From RGIG995 sp045543655 (GTDB taxonomy: Bacteria > Bacillota > Clostridia > Oscillospirales > UBA644), in NCBI GenBank assembly GCA_045543655.1, contig JAZPXN010000059.1, positions 1 to 40,151 of the forward strand: a stretch of DNA of 40,151 nucleotides, written 5' to 3'. The notes under the pieces are model-generated. The model was not told where the DNA came from. It searched no databases and worked only from the letters and a program-made list of their open reading frames with translations. Of this stretch, positions 1 to 7,065 are shown piece after piece. The translations under genes and the position numbers were made by a program. How positions within the stretch are numbered: position 1 is the first letter of the stretch; every line of letters starts with the position of its first letter.

Positions 1-27
1 AAAATAAAAGCGCCCTCCCCTGGGCGC
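1..27 (-). terminator. Intrinsic terminator of the cobalamin riboswitch leader
   Basis: On the minus strand a six-base-pair GC stem (GCGCCC/GGGCGC, 10-27) is followed by a T-rich tract (1-9). It lies just downstream of the riboswitch aptamer, where a riboswitch-controlled terminator would be expected. The controlled gene is beyond the left edge. Confidence 0.8.
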
Positions 28-28
28 A

Positions 29-212
29 AAAAGGGCTATCCTGCCATAGCTCCGTTTCATCTCACCCATTTGCCCGAGAGACTTTTACGTTTCGCAGTCC
101 GATCAGCATTCCGACTTGTGAAAAAATTCAGTTACGGTAATGGCGGTTGCTACGGATTTTCACCGTGATTTCCTGATCCCCGAACAAAAAGTCCGACAAA
201 GAAAACTTCTAT
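29..212 (-). ncRNA. Cobalamin (B12) riboswitch
   Basis: Read on the minus strand, the leader carries the B12-box signature: a GGTGAAAATCC-type segment, then an AGCAACCGCCATTACCGTAAC-like core, and later an AAGTCGGAATGC segment corresponding to the conserved AAGTCAGGA-type element. A GCTAT/ATAGC stem sits between aptamer and terminator. Family knowledge: these RNAs bind adenosyl- or other cobalamins and switch off B12 transport, synthesis or B12-independent isozyme genes by terminator formation. The downstream gene lies outside the window, so the regulated function is unknown. Confidence 0.85.
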
Positions 213-241
213 GAGCTATGTTTATTCTTTTGTGCAAGGAA

Positions 242-270
242 AGTATATCATAGCTGATATTTTTTTGCAA
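242..270 (-). promoter_or_regulatory. Sigma-A promoter of the riboswitch transcript
   Basis: On the minus strand: -35 TTGCAA (265-270), 17-bp spacer, -10 TATACT (242-247). It starts transcription about 25 bases upstream of the riboswitch aptamer and downstream of the terminator of the preceding non-coding RNA, so the two RNAs are separate units. Confidence 0.65.
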
Positions 271-297
271 GACAAAAAAAGAAAACAAAGCTTTTTG

Positions 298-835
298 CAA
301 AATAAAAACCCCAAACCGTCTTTTATATTTTTTCGGTTTGGGGTTAGATCTGGTCCGTGTTGTTCATGGGACCGTACCTCCATGATTTTTTATCTATATT
401 AAATTTTTGATCTCTTCTTTCTCTCTTTCTGATTCTTATTTACTTTTTCATTTGCCACACGGTGGCTTGATCTTTTCAGAAAATGATGAGATCGATTTTG
501 TTTCTCCGATCACTCGGGTCACTGTAGATTGTATTTTGGACCTTACCTCCTGTAGGTATTAAGGTTTGTCACTGAATTTCTCCGTACATCCGGGTCACTG
601 TAGACTGTATTTTGGAATTTACCTCCTGTAAATCCTAAGGTGTGTTACGAATGGTTTCTCCGATCGTTCGGGTCACTTTATACTTTCCTTTGGACTGTAC
701 CTCCATAATCGAAAGGGTTTGTTTCCTGTGGTTACTCCGTTTACTCGGGTCACTGTATTTAGATCTTAGGTCCGTACCTCCTTTTTAGATTGTAAGAAGA
801 ACTTTTGTTCTGTTTTTTGTTTCTTTCTTCCTTGC
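298..835 (-). ncRNA. Orphan ~530-nt structured RNA with tandem GGA-rich repeats
   Basis: A minus-strand transcript is framed by a near-consensus promoter (842-870) and an intrinsic terminator (307-345), with no credible ORF. It holds four tandem units of about 76-78 nt plus a partial fifth. Each unit starts with GGAGGTA, continues with a GTCCAAA-like stretch, then GTGACCCG, six variable bases and CGGAG(A/T)AA. The bases before GGAGGTA often pair with those after it, leaving AGGAG in a short loop; the CCG/CGG pair forms a second small hairpin. About 16 GGA triplets occur in the transcript. I do not recognise a named RNA family. The arrangement resembles protein-titrating RNAs such as CsrB/RsmZ, whose GGA loops bind CsrA, and GGAGGT also equals a perfect Shine-Dalgarno. 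Both roles are inference. Confidence 0.7.
307..345 (-). terminator. Terminator of the repeat ncRNA
   Basis: A 12-bp stem (307-318 with 334-345) is followed on the minus strand by TTTTTATTTT. The U-run is on the minus-strand side only, which fixes the direction of the repeat RNA. Confidence 0.75.
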
Positions 836-841
836 ACCTAT

Positions 842-870
842 ATAATAGCATGCGTTATCTTTTTTGTAAA
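842..870 (-). promoter_or_regulatory. Promoter of the repeat ncRNA
   Basis: On the minus strand: -35 TTTACA (865-870), 17-bp spacer, -10 TATTAT (842-847). Predicted start is near 835, about 55 bases before the first GGAGGTA unit. No ribosome binding site with an ORF follows. Confidence 0.7.
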
Positions 871-918
871 TTCACATTTTAACCAAAGTTTTGTGTTATT
901 TTTTATATATTTTAACAC

Positions 919-947
919 TTGTTTTTTTGAAAATAATTTCGTATAAT
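919..947 (+). promoter_or_regulatory. Possible plus-strand promoter directly before a terminator
   Basis: -35 TTGTTT (919-924), 17-bp spacer, -10 TATAAT (942-947). The predicted start, near 954, lies only a few bases before the strong hairpin at 958-982, so the unit would make an RNA of about 35 nt. The -35 match is weak. Confidence 0.35.
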
Positions 948-957
948 GAATATGTTG

Positions 958-987
958 GGCGCGCTGTATGATACAGTGCGCCTTTTT
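958..987 (+). terminator. Strong plus-strand hairpin terminator
   Basis: A near-perfect stem (958-968 with 972-982, one G-U pair, loop TGA) is followed by TTTTT. It points in the plus direction although no plus-strand gene precedes it. Its far edge touches the stop codon of the minus-strand gene that ends at 987. On the minus strand no T-run follows the stem. Confidence 0.7.
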
Positions 988-1607
988 CATAACAAGCTAC
1001 GCAGGAAGGAATAAAGAAAAGCAAGCAATGTTGAAAAGAAGCCTGCGCACAGAAAGAAAAGAAAGTAACTGAACAAAAAGCGGAGATTTACCGTATTACA
1101 GAAGAAGGCTGATCGGAACAGCGTGCCACCGAACATTTTCTTCTCTTCGCTGATTTTTCCCTTTTCCTCCGAAGAATAAAGTCTCAGTGCACAAACGGAA
1201 CAAAAGGAACTATACCCCATAAAAAGCCAGGCAGAGGCAAGGATATAAAAAGAAGTAAAGATCAAAAGCAAGACCCTCTCCCTTCCTTCAGCTCCCAAAA
1301 AAACCGATGACAGACAGAAGCCCGAGAGCGCACCTCTTATAAGCGAAGCAAGAAGCGCAAAAAAAGGCGCGTAGATCGTAAGCCCCAAAAAGAAAAGGAA
1401 AAGATAAACAAGCCCCTCACCTATAGCAAGGTTTAAAAAGAAGGGCTCAAATGAAATTTCTCCACCCAAAGCCAAAAAGCCGCCCGCTCCGTAAAACGCA
1501 CATTCCAAAACAAGCGCCAGAAAGAAAAGAATCGCTGAAATAAAAAAGAAAATGCGATAACGACGAAATTTCTCCCGAAAAATCGCCTTATTGTACTTTG
1601 GGATCAT
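987..1607 (-). CDS. Small polytopic membrane protein, SpoIIM-like
   Basis: A 206-residue, very hydrophobic protein with about five membrane segments (roughly residues 18-40, 58-78, 80-100, 112-135, 172-200) and a basic N-terminus. The size and the segment pattern FFLGLTIYAPFF followed by RGALSGF recall stage II sporulation protein M (SpoIIM/DUF95), which works with SpoIID and SpoIIP in peptidoglycan remodelling during engulfment. The similarity is weak and the assignment tentative. The start at 1607 has AAAGGAGTG eight bases upstream. The gene lies downstream of the spoVG terminator, so it probably has its own promoter. Several cysteines are present, with no obvious metal site. Confidence 0.55.
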   Translation of the reverse strand: MIPKYNKAIFREKFRRYRIFFFISAILFFLALVLECAFYGAGGFLALGGEISFEPFFLNLAIGEGLVYLFLFFLGLTIYAPFFALLASLIRGALSGFCLSSVFLGAEGRERVLLLIFTSFYILASAWLFMGYSSFCSVCALRLYSSEEKGKISEEKKMFGGTLFRSAFFCNTVNLRFLFSYFLFFLCAGFFSTLLAFLYSFLRSLL

Positions 1608-1682
1608 TTGTTTTCACTCCTTTTTTCCATCCTATGAATGAAAACAAAAAAATATCCCCCGAAGTATGGTTCGATAAAAAAG

Positions 1683-1710
1683 AACACTTCCCAAAATTTT
1701 GGGAAGTGTT
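1683..1710 (-). terminator. spoVG terminator
   Basis: A perfect 28-base palindrome (1683-1710) followed on the minus strand by CTTTTTTA. It sits about 40 bases downstream of the spoVG stop. Confidence 0.85.
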
Positions 1711-1747
1711 GCAAAAGAAAGAGAAAAACGATATAATATGAAATAGA

Positions 1748-2029
1748 TTAGAAGTTCTCTTCCATAGCAGCATTTTCCTTTGCTGCTTCATATGCCGCCA
1801 AAACCTTTTCTTCCATATGAGCACGGAACTCGGCTGTGATGGGATGCGCGATATCGCGGTAGGTGCCGTCGGCATTTTTACGGCTGGGCATCACGATAAA
1901 AAGACGGTCAGAGGCCTGGATCACCTTCACATCATGTACAACAAAGGTCTCATCCAGCGTAATGCTTGCAACCGCCAGCATCGGTCCTTCCGTGAAGGTT
2001 TTTCTGATTTTAACATCAGTAATTTGCAT
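1748..2029 (-). CDS. spoVG: Septation regulator SpoVG
   Basis: A 93-residue protein matching SpoVG over its length: it opens MQITDVKIRK, has the central DRLFIVMPSR segment and the DIAHPI motif, and ends in an acidic helix. SpoVG is a small nucleic-acid-binding global regulator in Bacillota that affects asymmetric septation, capsule and virulence genes, and binds RNA in some species. Length is typical. The start is supported by AAAGGAG about seven bases upstream. It is transcribed divergently from murC across an 80-bp gap and has its own terminator, so it is probably monocistronic. No clear promoter of its own was found in the gap. Confidence 0.95.
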   Translation of the reverse strand: MQITDVKIRKTFTEGPMLAVASITLDETFVVHDVKVIQASDRLFIVMPSRKNADGTYRDIAHPITAEFRAHMEEKVLAAYEAAKENAAMEENF

Positions 2030-2042
2030 ATTTTTTATCTCC

Positions 2043-2071
2043 TTTATAGTTAAAATTTTCCTCGATACAAT
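2043..2071 (+). promoter_or_regulatory. Possible murC operon promoter
   Basis: -35 TTTATA (2043-2048), 17-bp spacer, -10 TACAAT (2066-2071), giving a start near 2078 and a leader of about 32 nt before the murC start. Both hexamers deviate from consensus. Confidence 0.4.
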
Positions 2072-2109
2072 CAGAGGATATCATTCTTTTATGAATTTCA
2101 GGTGAATTT

Positions 2110-3495
2110 ATGATCAACGAAACAAATTTCAAAGAATTTTTGGAAAAGAGTCCGAAGATTTTCTTTTTGGGAATCGGCGGGGTCAGTATGTCCTCTCTGG
2201 CACTTTCCGCAAAGCAATTCGGCTGCCGCGTTTCCGGATATGATTCGGCCAAAAGTGAGACGGTTGAAAAACTCATAACAGAAGGGATCCCTGTCTACGA
2301 TTCCTTTGAAGAGTCGTATTATGAAAACCTTGATCTTGTGGTATACACAGGTGCGATTCACGATGATGATATTGTCCTGTCTTACCCTCGGAGCAAAAAC
2401 ATACCCATCCTTCCGAGAGCGCGCTTTCTCGGCCTTTTGATGCAAAACAGCAAAAATCCCATTGGCATTTCCGGCACTCACGGAAAAAGCTCTACCACAG
2501 GAATGCTCTCTTCTATCTTTTTGAAGGAATCAGACCGCGATCCTACCGTAATGGCCGGTGCCGTGATCCCCGAGCTTTGCAGCACTTACCGCCTCGGGAC
2601 GGGAGAAGACTTTATTTTTGAAGCTTGTGAATATCAAAATTCCTTTTTGGACTTCTTTCCGCGCCTTGCCGTTATTTTAAATGTAGAGCACGATCACGCA
2701 GACTTCTTCCCTACCTTGGAGGATGTGATCAACTCTTTTGTAAAATTTGCCGATATTGCAAAAGGCGGCTATGCCATTATAAATCTGGATTCCCCCGGTG
2801 CGGTAAAGGTTTCCGAGCGCACCATTTCTCCCGTATTCTTCTTTTCCGCAAAAGAAAAGCGTGATCTTTGGTGCGAGAACCTGACAGAAAAGAATGGATT
2901 TTTCTCCTTTGACATTGTAACAAAGAAGGGCCCTTTGACCTCTGTTACCCTTTCTGTTCCCGGGGAACACAGTGTGACAAATGCGCTGGCAGCAGCAAGC
3001 GCGGCATATCTTTCCGGTATCACGCCCGAAAGCATCAAAAAAGGTCTGGAAGCCTTTCGCGGTGTAAAAAGAAGATTCGAATACCGCGGCAAATGCAAAA
3101 AAATGCAGGTATTTGACGACTACGCCCATCACCCCGACGAGATCCGCGCAACCTTGAAAAGCGCGAAAATGCTCGGCTATTCCCGCGTTTGCGTGGTTTT
3201 CCAGCCCCACACCTTCACCCGCACCAAGGCTTATTGGAACGATTTTGTCTCCTCTCTTTCTTTGGCAGACGAGGTGATCCTTGCTGATATTTATCCTGCA
3301 AGAGAAGCCCCCCTTCCCGGTATTACATCCGAGGCACTTTCAAAAGAGAAAGAAAACTTTTCCTATGTAGGTGACTTCGATGCCATCAAGGAATACCTTC
3401 TCTCCTCGGACAAGGACGGTCTTTTGATCGTTATGGGTGCCGGCACGATCATTGATCTTACCGACAAAATCCTGACAGAGATCCCGACAAAATGA
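2110..3495 (+). CDS. murC: UDP-N-acetylmuramate--L-alanine ligase MurC
   Basis: MurC adds L-alanine to UDP-MurNAc with ATP, the first amino acid of the peptidoglycan stem peptide, in the cytoplasm. The 461-residue protein has the three Mur-ligase domains: an N-terminal Rossmann fold with FLGIGGVSMSSLA (about 20-32), a central ATPase domain with the P-loop GTHGKSSTTG (about 120-129) and LNVEHDH, and a C-terminal domain with FDDYAHHPDE and QPHTFTRT. Length is typical. The start has AGGTG six bases upstream. Its stop overlaps the next start (ATGA), so murC, the NERD gene and the pseudouridine synthase gene form one translationally coupled operon. Confidence 0.97.
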   Translation: MINETNFKEFLEKSPKIFFLGIGGVSMSSLALSAKQFGCRVSGYDSAKSETVEKLITEGIPVYDSFEESYYENLDLVVYTGAIHDDDIVLSYPRSKNIPILPRARFLGLLMQNSKNPIGISGTHGKSSTTGMLSSIFLKESDRDPTVMAGAVIPELCSTYRLGTGEDFIFEACEYQNSFLDFFPRLAVILNVEHDHADFFPTLEDVINSFVKFADIAKGGYAIINLDSPGAVKVSERTISPVFFFSAKEKRDLWCENLTEKNGFFSFDIVTKKGPLTSVTLSVPGEHSVTNALAAASAAYLSGITPESIKKGLEAFRGVKRRFEYRGKCKKMQVFDDYAHHPDEIRATLKSAKMLGYSRVCVVFQPHTFTRTKAYWNDFVSSLSLADEVILADIYPAREAPLPGITSEALSKEKENFSYVGDFDAIKEYLLSSDKDGLLIVMGAGTIIDLTDKILTEIPTK

Positions 3496-4205
3496 GTGAA
3501 TCCTTACAGCTGATCCTGTTTGTTTTCTTCGCGGTAGATGCACTGGCACTTCTTCTTCTCTTGGTCTTCAAGATCAAAAAAGAGGTACAAAGAAATAAGA
3601 TACGCCATTTTGGCGACCGGGCCGAAGAGGAAGTCTCCCTTCTTTTGGAGGAGGAATTTCCGGGCAGCGTTGTTTTAAACAACATTTTTTTAAAAACACC
3701 ACGCGGCTCCACACAGATCGACCATATCCTCATTTGCAAGTGGGGAATTTTCGTGATCGAAACCAAAAGCCACAACGGAAAAATTTTACCGGGGAATAAG
3801 GAATGGGTTCAGATCTACGGAGAAAAGGTCGTGCATTTTCACTCCCCTATGCTGCAAAATGAAATTCATAAAAAAGCACTTTCCCGCATTCTTGAAAAAA
3901 ACAGAAGTTTTTCCCGCATACCGGTGAAGGGCATTGTTGTTTTTACATCCAAAAAGATGCACTTTGAAAAACAAATCGACGGTGCGTTGCGTTTAAAAGA
4001 GCTTTCTCCTTATATCAAAAGCGGCGGAAAAACAAGAAGCCGCCGTGCCCTTTTAACCGCCGCTGTGTCCGGGAAATATCTGTCAAAGCAAAAAATTTCG
4101 GACATAAAAAAATACATTTTGAAAAACTCATTAAAAAGTGCAAGAAAACGGAAATTGCACGAAAAAAAGATTCGAAAGCTTGATCGGAGAACCGGAAGAA
4201 CATGA
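3492..4205 (+). CDS. Membrane-anchored NERD-domain protein
   Basis: A 237-residue protein with one N-terminal membrane segment (about 7-27) followed by a cytoplasmic NERD (nuclease-related) domain: FGDRAEEEVSLLL, then STQIDHILI (about 73-81) and GIFVIETKS (about 85-93). The D and the ExK pair are the conserved active-site-like residues of this PD-(D/E)xK-related family. The lysine/arginine-rich C-terminus may bind nucleic acid. NERD proteins are poorly characterised; a role in DNA or RNA processing is inferred from the fold only. Both ends overlap neighbouring genes by four bases (ATGA). Confidence 0.85.
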   Translation: MSESLQLILFVFFAVDALALLLLLVFKIKKEVQRNKIRHFGDRAEEEVSLLLEEEFPGSVVLNNIFLKTPRGSTQIDHILICKWGIFVIETKSHNGKILPGNKEWVQIYGEKVVHFHSPMLQNEIHKKALSRILEKNRSFSRIPVKGIVVFTSKKMHFEKQIDGALRLKELSPYIKSGGKTRSRRALLTAAVSGKYLSKQKISDIKKYILKNSLKSARKRKLHEKKIRKLDRRTGRT

Positions 4206-4858
4206 ACATATTATTTTCCGATGACCATATCATCGTAGCAGAAAAGCCCCAGGGTATCCTTTCACAAAAGGACGACAAGGGGCGCGCCAATATGATATCG
4301 CTTTTAGAAGAAGCCTTTTCTTGTGAGGTCTTCCCCATTCACAGGCTGGATAAGGAGACCGCAGGCGTTATGGTATTTGCCAAAACAGCCTTCGCCGCAG
4401 CTTATCTTAGCAAAAGCCTACAGGAAAACAGTTTTCAAAAGGAATACTTTGCCATCCTTTGTCAAAAGCCTGAGGAAAACGAAGGTGAATTGGAAGATCT
4501 TCTGTTTTACGATCGGCAAAAAAACAAGGTCTTCCCCGTAAGGAGAGAACGAAAAGGGGTCAAAAAAGCAAATCTTACCTACCGTTTGGAGAAGGAAAGC
4601 GGCGATCTCTTTTTGGTCCGTGTCTTTCCGAAAACCGGCAGGACTCATCAGATCCGCGTGCAATTCGCCTCGCGAAAAATGCCTTTGTACGGTGATAAAA
4701 AATACGGCGGTATTGGAGACAGCCTTGGTCTGTATTGCCATGCCATCGCCTTTTGCCATCCCAAAACAAAGGATATTATGCGATTTTCCTCTCTTCCCTC
4801 GAAAAAAACGCCGTGGGACCGTTTCTTTCCGACGGATGAAAGTTCAAACAAAATTTGA
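4202..4858 (+). CDS. RluA-family pseudouridine synthase
   Basis: A 218-residue RNA pseudouridine synthase of the RluA/RluD type. The catalytic motif HRLDKETAG (about 48-56) contains the essential aspartate, and PKTGRTHQIRVQ (about 147-158) and GDKKYGG are the other conserved family motifs. It lacks the N-terminal S4 RNA-binding domain of RluD, so it is the short form. The target (23S rRNA or tRNA) cannot be told from the sequence. It overlaps the NERD gene by ATGA and is the last gene of the murC operon; no clear hairpin terminator was seen before the next promoter. Confidence 0.9.
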   Translation: MNILFSDDHIIVAEKPQGILSQKDDKGRANMISLLEEAFSCEVFPIHRLDKETAGVMVFAKTAFAAAYLSKSLQENSFQKEYFAILCQKPEENEGELEDLLFYDRQKNKVFPVRRERKGVKKANLTYRLEKESGDLFLVRVFPKTGRTHQIRVQFASRKMPLYGDKKYGGIGDSLGLYCHAIAFCHPKTKDIMRFSSLPSKKTPWDRFFPTDESSNKI

Positions 4859-4880
4859 TAAAGCGTTTTCTCTTATCTAC

Positions 4881-4909
4881 TTGCTTTTTTTAAGGAATCA
4901 TATTATAAT
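4881..4909 (+). promoter_or_regulatory. Promoter of the Lrp-family gene
   Basis: -35 TTGCTT (4881-4886), 17-bp spacer, -10 TATAAT (4904-4909). Predicted start near 4916, about 45 nt before the ATG. Confidence 0.6.
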
Positions 4910-4960
4910 TATTTTCACAAAAAGAGATTCTCTCACATTTTCATTTAAAAGGAGCATTTT

Positions 4961-5401
4961 ATGGATAAGGTTGACAGAAAAATTCTGCAAATGTTGCAGG
5001 AAAACGCACGAATCCCCGTAAAAGAAATTGCAAAAGAGGTTTTCTTATCCTCCCCCGCCGTTTCCGCGCGTATTGAACGGCTCTCCCAAAGCGGCTTGAT
5101 CAAAGGGTATCATATGACCATCGACAGAACAAAGCTCGGATACGATGTAACCGCTTTTATCAGTCTGGAAATGGCCCCCAGCCAAAAGGCTCAGTTTTAT
5201 CCTTTTATCAAAAACTGCCCCAATGTGCTTGAGTGCTCCTGTATTACCGGTCAATACTCCCAGCTGATCAAGGTTGCTTTTCGCTCCACTGTGGAATTGG
5301 AATCTTTTCTCGGCTCCCTTCAGCAATTTGGCCGAACCAGCACACAGATCGTTTTCTCCACACCGGTAGAACCGAGAGACATCGATGTTTCCATGAAATA
5401 A
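4961..5401 (+). CDS. Lrp/AsnC-family transcriptional regulator
   Basis: A 146-residue regulator with an N-terminal winged helix-turn-helix (MDKVDRKILQMLQENAR, then SPAVSARIERL as recognition helix, about 1-60) and a C-terminal RAM/AsnC ligand-binding domain (about 65-140) that binds amino acids and drives oligomerisation. Length is typical of the family. The ribosome binding site AAAAGGAG is seven bases before the start. The regulated genes are unknown; no amino-acid operon is adjacent. Confidence 0.93.
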   Translation: MDKVDRKILQMLQENARIPVKEIAKEVFLSSPAVSARIERLSQSGLIKGYHMTIDRTKLGYDVTAFISLEMAPSQKAQFYPFIKNCPNVLECSCITGQYSQLIKVAFRSTVELESFLGSLQQFGRTSTQIVFSTPVEPRDIDVSMK

Positions 5402-5423
5402 ATGAAAAAAAGACTCTGTATTA

Positions 5424-5451
5424 GGCGTTGTACCCGTAAGGATACAACGCC
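5424..5451 (+). terminator. Hairpin, likely terminator of the Lrp-family gene
   Basis: Stem GGCGTTGTA/TACAACGCC with an inner CC-GTAA-GG GNRA loop, followed by AGTTTTATT. It could end the preceding gene and is also the first hairpin of the adjacent array. Confidence 0.5.
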
Positions 5452-5453
5452 AG

Positions 5454-5627
5454 TTTTATTCGCCTTTGGCGAGTTATATTAATTTGCAGTTATATTCGGC
5501 TACCGCCAAGTGATATTGCCTTCGGCAGTTTATTGGCGAATAAAATATCACTGAAACCGAAAGGTTTCAATAACACTATTGCCGTAAGGCAATAATATCA
5601 CTGTGAGACCTGTCTCACAATATCACT
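5454..5627. repeat. Hairpin array A with inverted ATATCACT linkers
   Basis: A non-coding run of short hairpins separated by an almost constant 9-base linker. In the left half the linker reads AGTTATATT or AGTGATATT; in the right half it is the complement, AATATCACT (three times) and AATAACACT. Between the right-half linkers stand GAAACC-gaaa-GGTTTC (5553-5568), ATTGCC-gtaa-GGCAAT (5578-5593) and GTGAGAC-ct-GTCTCAC (5603-5618). Left-half hairpins include TCGCC-ttt-GGCGA (5460-5472) and TGCC-ttc-GGCA (5517-5527). The ends TTTTATTCGCC (5454-5464) and GGCGAATAAAA (5535-5545) also pair. Stems differ in sequence while architecture is kept. Function unknown. Confidence 0.7.
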
Positions 5628-5652
5628 AATCAAATTATTTTTTGAGATAGTA

Positions 5653-5685
5653 AAACGGATGTGCAAAATTTTTACACATCCGTTT
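5653..5685 (-). terminator. Probable terminator of the serine hydrolase gene
   Basis: An 11-bp stem AAACGGATGTG/CACATCCGTTT (5653-5663 with 5675-5685). On the minus strand it ends in CGTTTTACT. It lies about 120 bases downstream of the minus-strand hydrolase gene. The short T-run makes it weak. Confidence 0.5.
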
Positions 5686-5802
5686 AATATTTGTCTCATA
5701 CCGTAACAAGCAGGGAAAATGTACGGCGCATTTTCCACTTTTCAGGAGAACCTAAAACCCTTTTCTAAACAAATATCAACTATTCGATAAATTGGAATTT
5801 GA

Positions 5803-6819
5803 CTATTTTGATGTGTCTGTATTCTGTAAACTTTCAAACAGTTTATTCTCGATTTCTTTCATTGCTTCAAAGGTATGACCATAGCTATTGTTGACCATGC
5901 CGGCTACACAAAGGTCTTCCTTCAGGGAGAATCTCCAAAATGTAAGGAAACCCTCGTTTCCACCGTAATGATATGCGGTATCCCCATTGCGGAACAGACA
6001 AAGCCCACAGCCACCTAATATAGGAGTTGCCATTCGTTCAGCAGTCTTCTGTTCGAGCAACCCCCGTTTGCGGAAGCTTCTCGAAAGCGCAATACCGACC
6101 TTCGTCATCTCTATAGGCGTTGTCCAAAGACCTGCTGCAGCGTGTTCCGGATAGTAATGATAACCATGGGCGGAATCTTCTTTTTTTCTGTATGCGAGCC
6201 TACCTCCAAACGCGGCATTAGCAACCAAATCCTCGTCAAGCGGTTGGAAATAACCGGTTCTGGTTAAGCATAGAGGCTCGGCGACTTCTTTCTGAAAAGC
6301 ATCCCTGAGCGATGTTCCCGCAAGTCGCGTAAAGGCAAGCTCAGCCAGCGTAATGCCACCGCCAGAATATCTGTACTGCTTTCCGTAGGGCTTGATTTTG
6401 ACGACCTTCTTTGAGTTGCCGCGTCCTGCAATCACATCCTCCAACGACAGTAACGGGGCGTCGGCGCGATATCCCATGAATCCGCCAACGCTGTACCCTG
6501 CTGTGTGGGATAGCAGTGCAGGGAAAGTCATAGGAGGCTTCTTAACAAAATCGCTGAGAATACCCGAAATATCCGCATCTAAATCGATGAGTCCTTTGTC
6601 CACATATCGAAGGAGCGTCAGTGCAAACATGGGCTTACTGATAGAACCGGCCTGGAACAGCATGTCAGGATTTACCGGGAAGTCCTGTCCGTATCTGCCA
6701 CTGCCAGAACAGTATGTCTCGATTTCGTCGCCTTTGACAACGGCAAGGGAGATGCCGTAACCTCGTTTTCCTTTTATTTTCAATAGACGTTCCACATCGA
6801 TAGCGTGAAAAAATCGCAT
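5803..6819 (-). CDS. Beta-lactamase-fold serine hydrolase (class C / esterase type)
   Basis: A 338-residue protein of the beta-lactamase/penicillin-binding-protein superfamily (class C, EstB-like). The nucleophile motif is SISK (about 59-62), the second motif is YSGGG (about 152-156; family YxN/YSN), and HYGGNEGF near the C-terminus stands in for the KTG/HxG box. Relatives are esterases, D-aminopeptidases or peptidoglycan-acting enzymes; true beta-lactamase activity is not implied. No signal peptide is seen, so it is probably cytoplasmic. The start has AGGAGGG upstream. An extended -10 (TGGTATAAT, 6858-6866) may drive it. The gene lies between two hairpin arrays. Confidence 0.88.
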   Translation of the reverse strand: MRFFHAIDVERLLKIKGKRGYGISLAVVKGDEIETYCSGSGRYGQDFPVNPDMLFQAGSISKPMFALTLLRYVDKGLIDLDADISGILSDFVKKPPMTFPALLSHTAGYSVGGFMGYRADAPLLSLEDVIAGRGNSKKVVKIKPYGKQYRYSGGGITLAELAFTRLAGTSLRDAFQKEVAEPLCLTRTGYFQPLDEDLVANAAFGGRLAYRKKEDSAHGYHYYPEHAAAGLWTTPIEMTKVGIALSRSFRKRGLLEQKTAERMATPILGGCGLCLFRNGDTAYHYGGNEGFLTFWRFSLKEDLCVAGMVNNSYGHTFEAMKEIENKLFESLQNTDTSK

Positions 6820-7010
6820 GAATTATTCCCTCCTACAAATTCTTATTTATCGAACTGATTATACCATATTCTTTAAGAAATTCATATAGTGAAATCAAGA
6901 TTTCATATTTTTGTCGAATTTGGTCTTCGCCCAATCTTCAAAAATAGAGCTATATGTTTTGGATTCAAAGAATCCTCGTAGATAAGAGAAAAGTGAAGAG
7001 TGAAAAGGTA

Positions 7011-7041
7011 AAAATCCCCGTACTATCGTACGAGGATTTTT
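7011..7041 (-). terminator. Terminator of the YdcF-like gene
   Basis: An AAAATCC/GGATTTT stem with inner CGTAC/GTACG pairing. The minus strand ends GGGGATTTTTACC. It lies 25 bases past the stop of the gene ending at 7066. AATCCTCGTA at 6971-6980 could form a competing stem with 7029-7038. Confidence 0.65.
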
Positions 7042-7065
7042 GGCTGTTTCGAACCATTTAGATGC

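Noticed and set aside
211..402. Short plus-strand open frame opposite the riboswitch promoter and ncRNA terminator
   Set aside because: It crosses a terminator stem, has no ribosome binding site and looks random in composition.
2043..2070. Minus-strand TTGTAT and TATAAA hexamers (16-bp spacer) as the spoVG promoter
   Set aside because: Transcription would begin near 2036, inside or past the AAAGGAG ribosome site, so the message would lack its ribosome binding site.
2074..2095. AGGATAT and GAAT as a sigma-H promoter between spoVG and murC
   Set aside because: The distance between the elements is about three bases shorter than in known sigma-H promoters, and the direction is toward murC rather than spoVG.
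5454..5627. CRISPR array
   Set aside because: The constant segments are only 8-9 bases, the variable segments are palindromes of 11-16 bases, and no cas genes are present.
5803..6819. Calling the serine hydrolase an antibiotic-resistance beta-lactamase
   Set aside because: The SxxK fold is shared with esterases and peptidases, there is no signal peptide, and the KTG box is replaced by HYGG.
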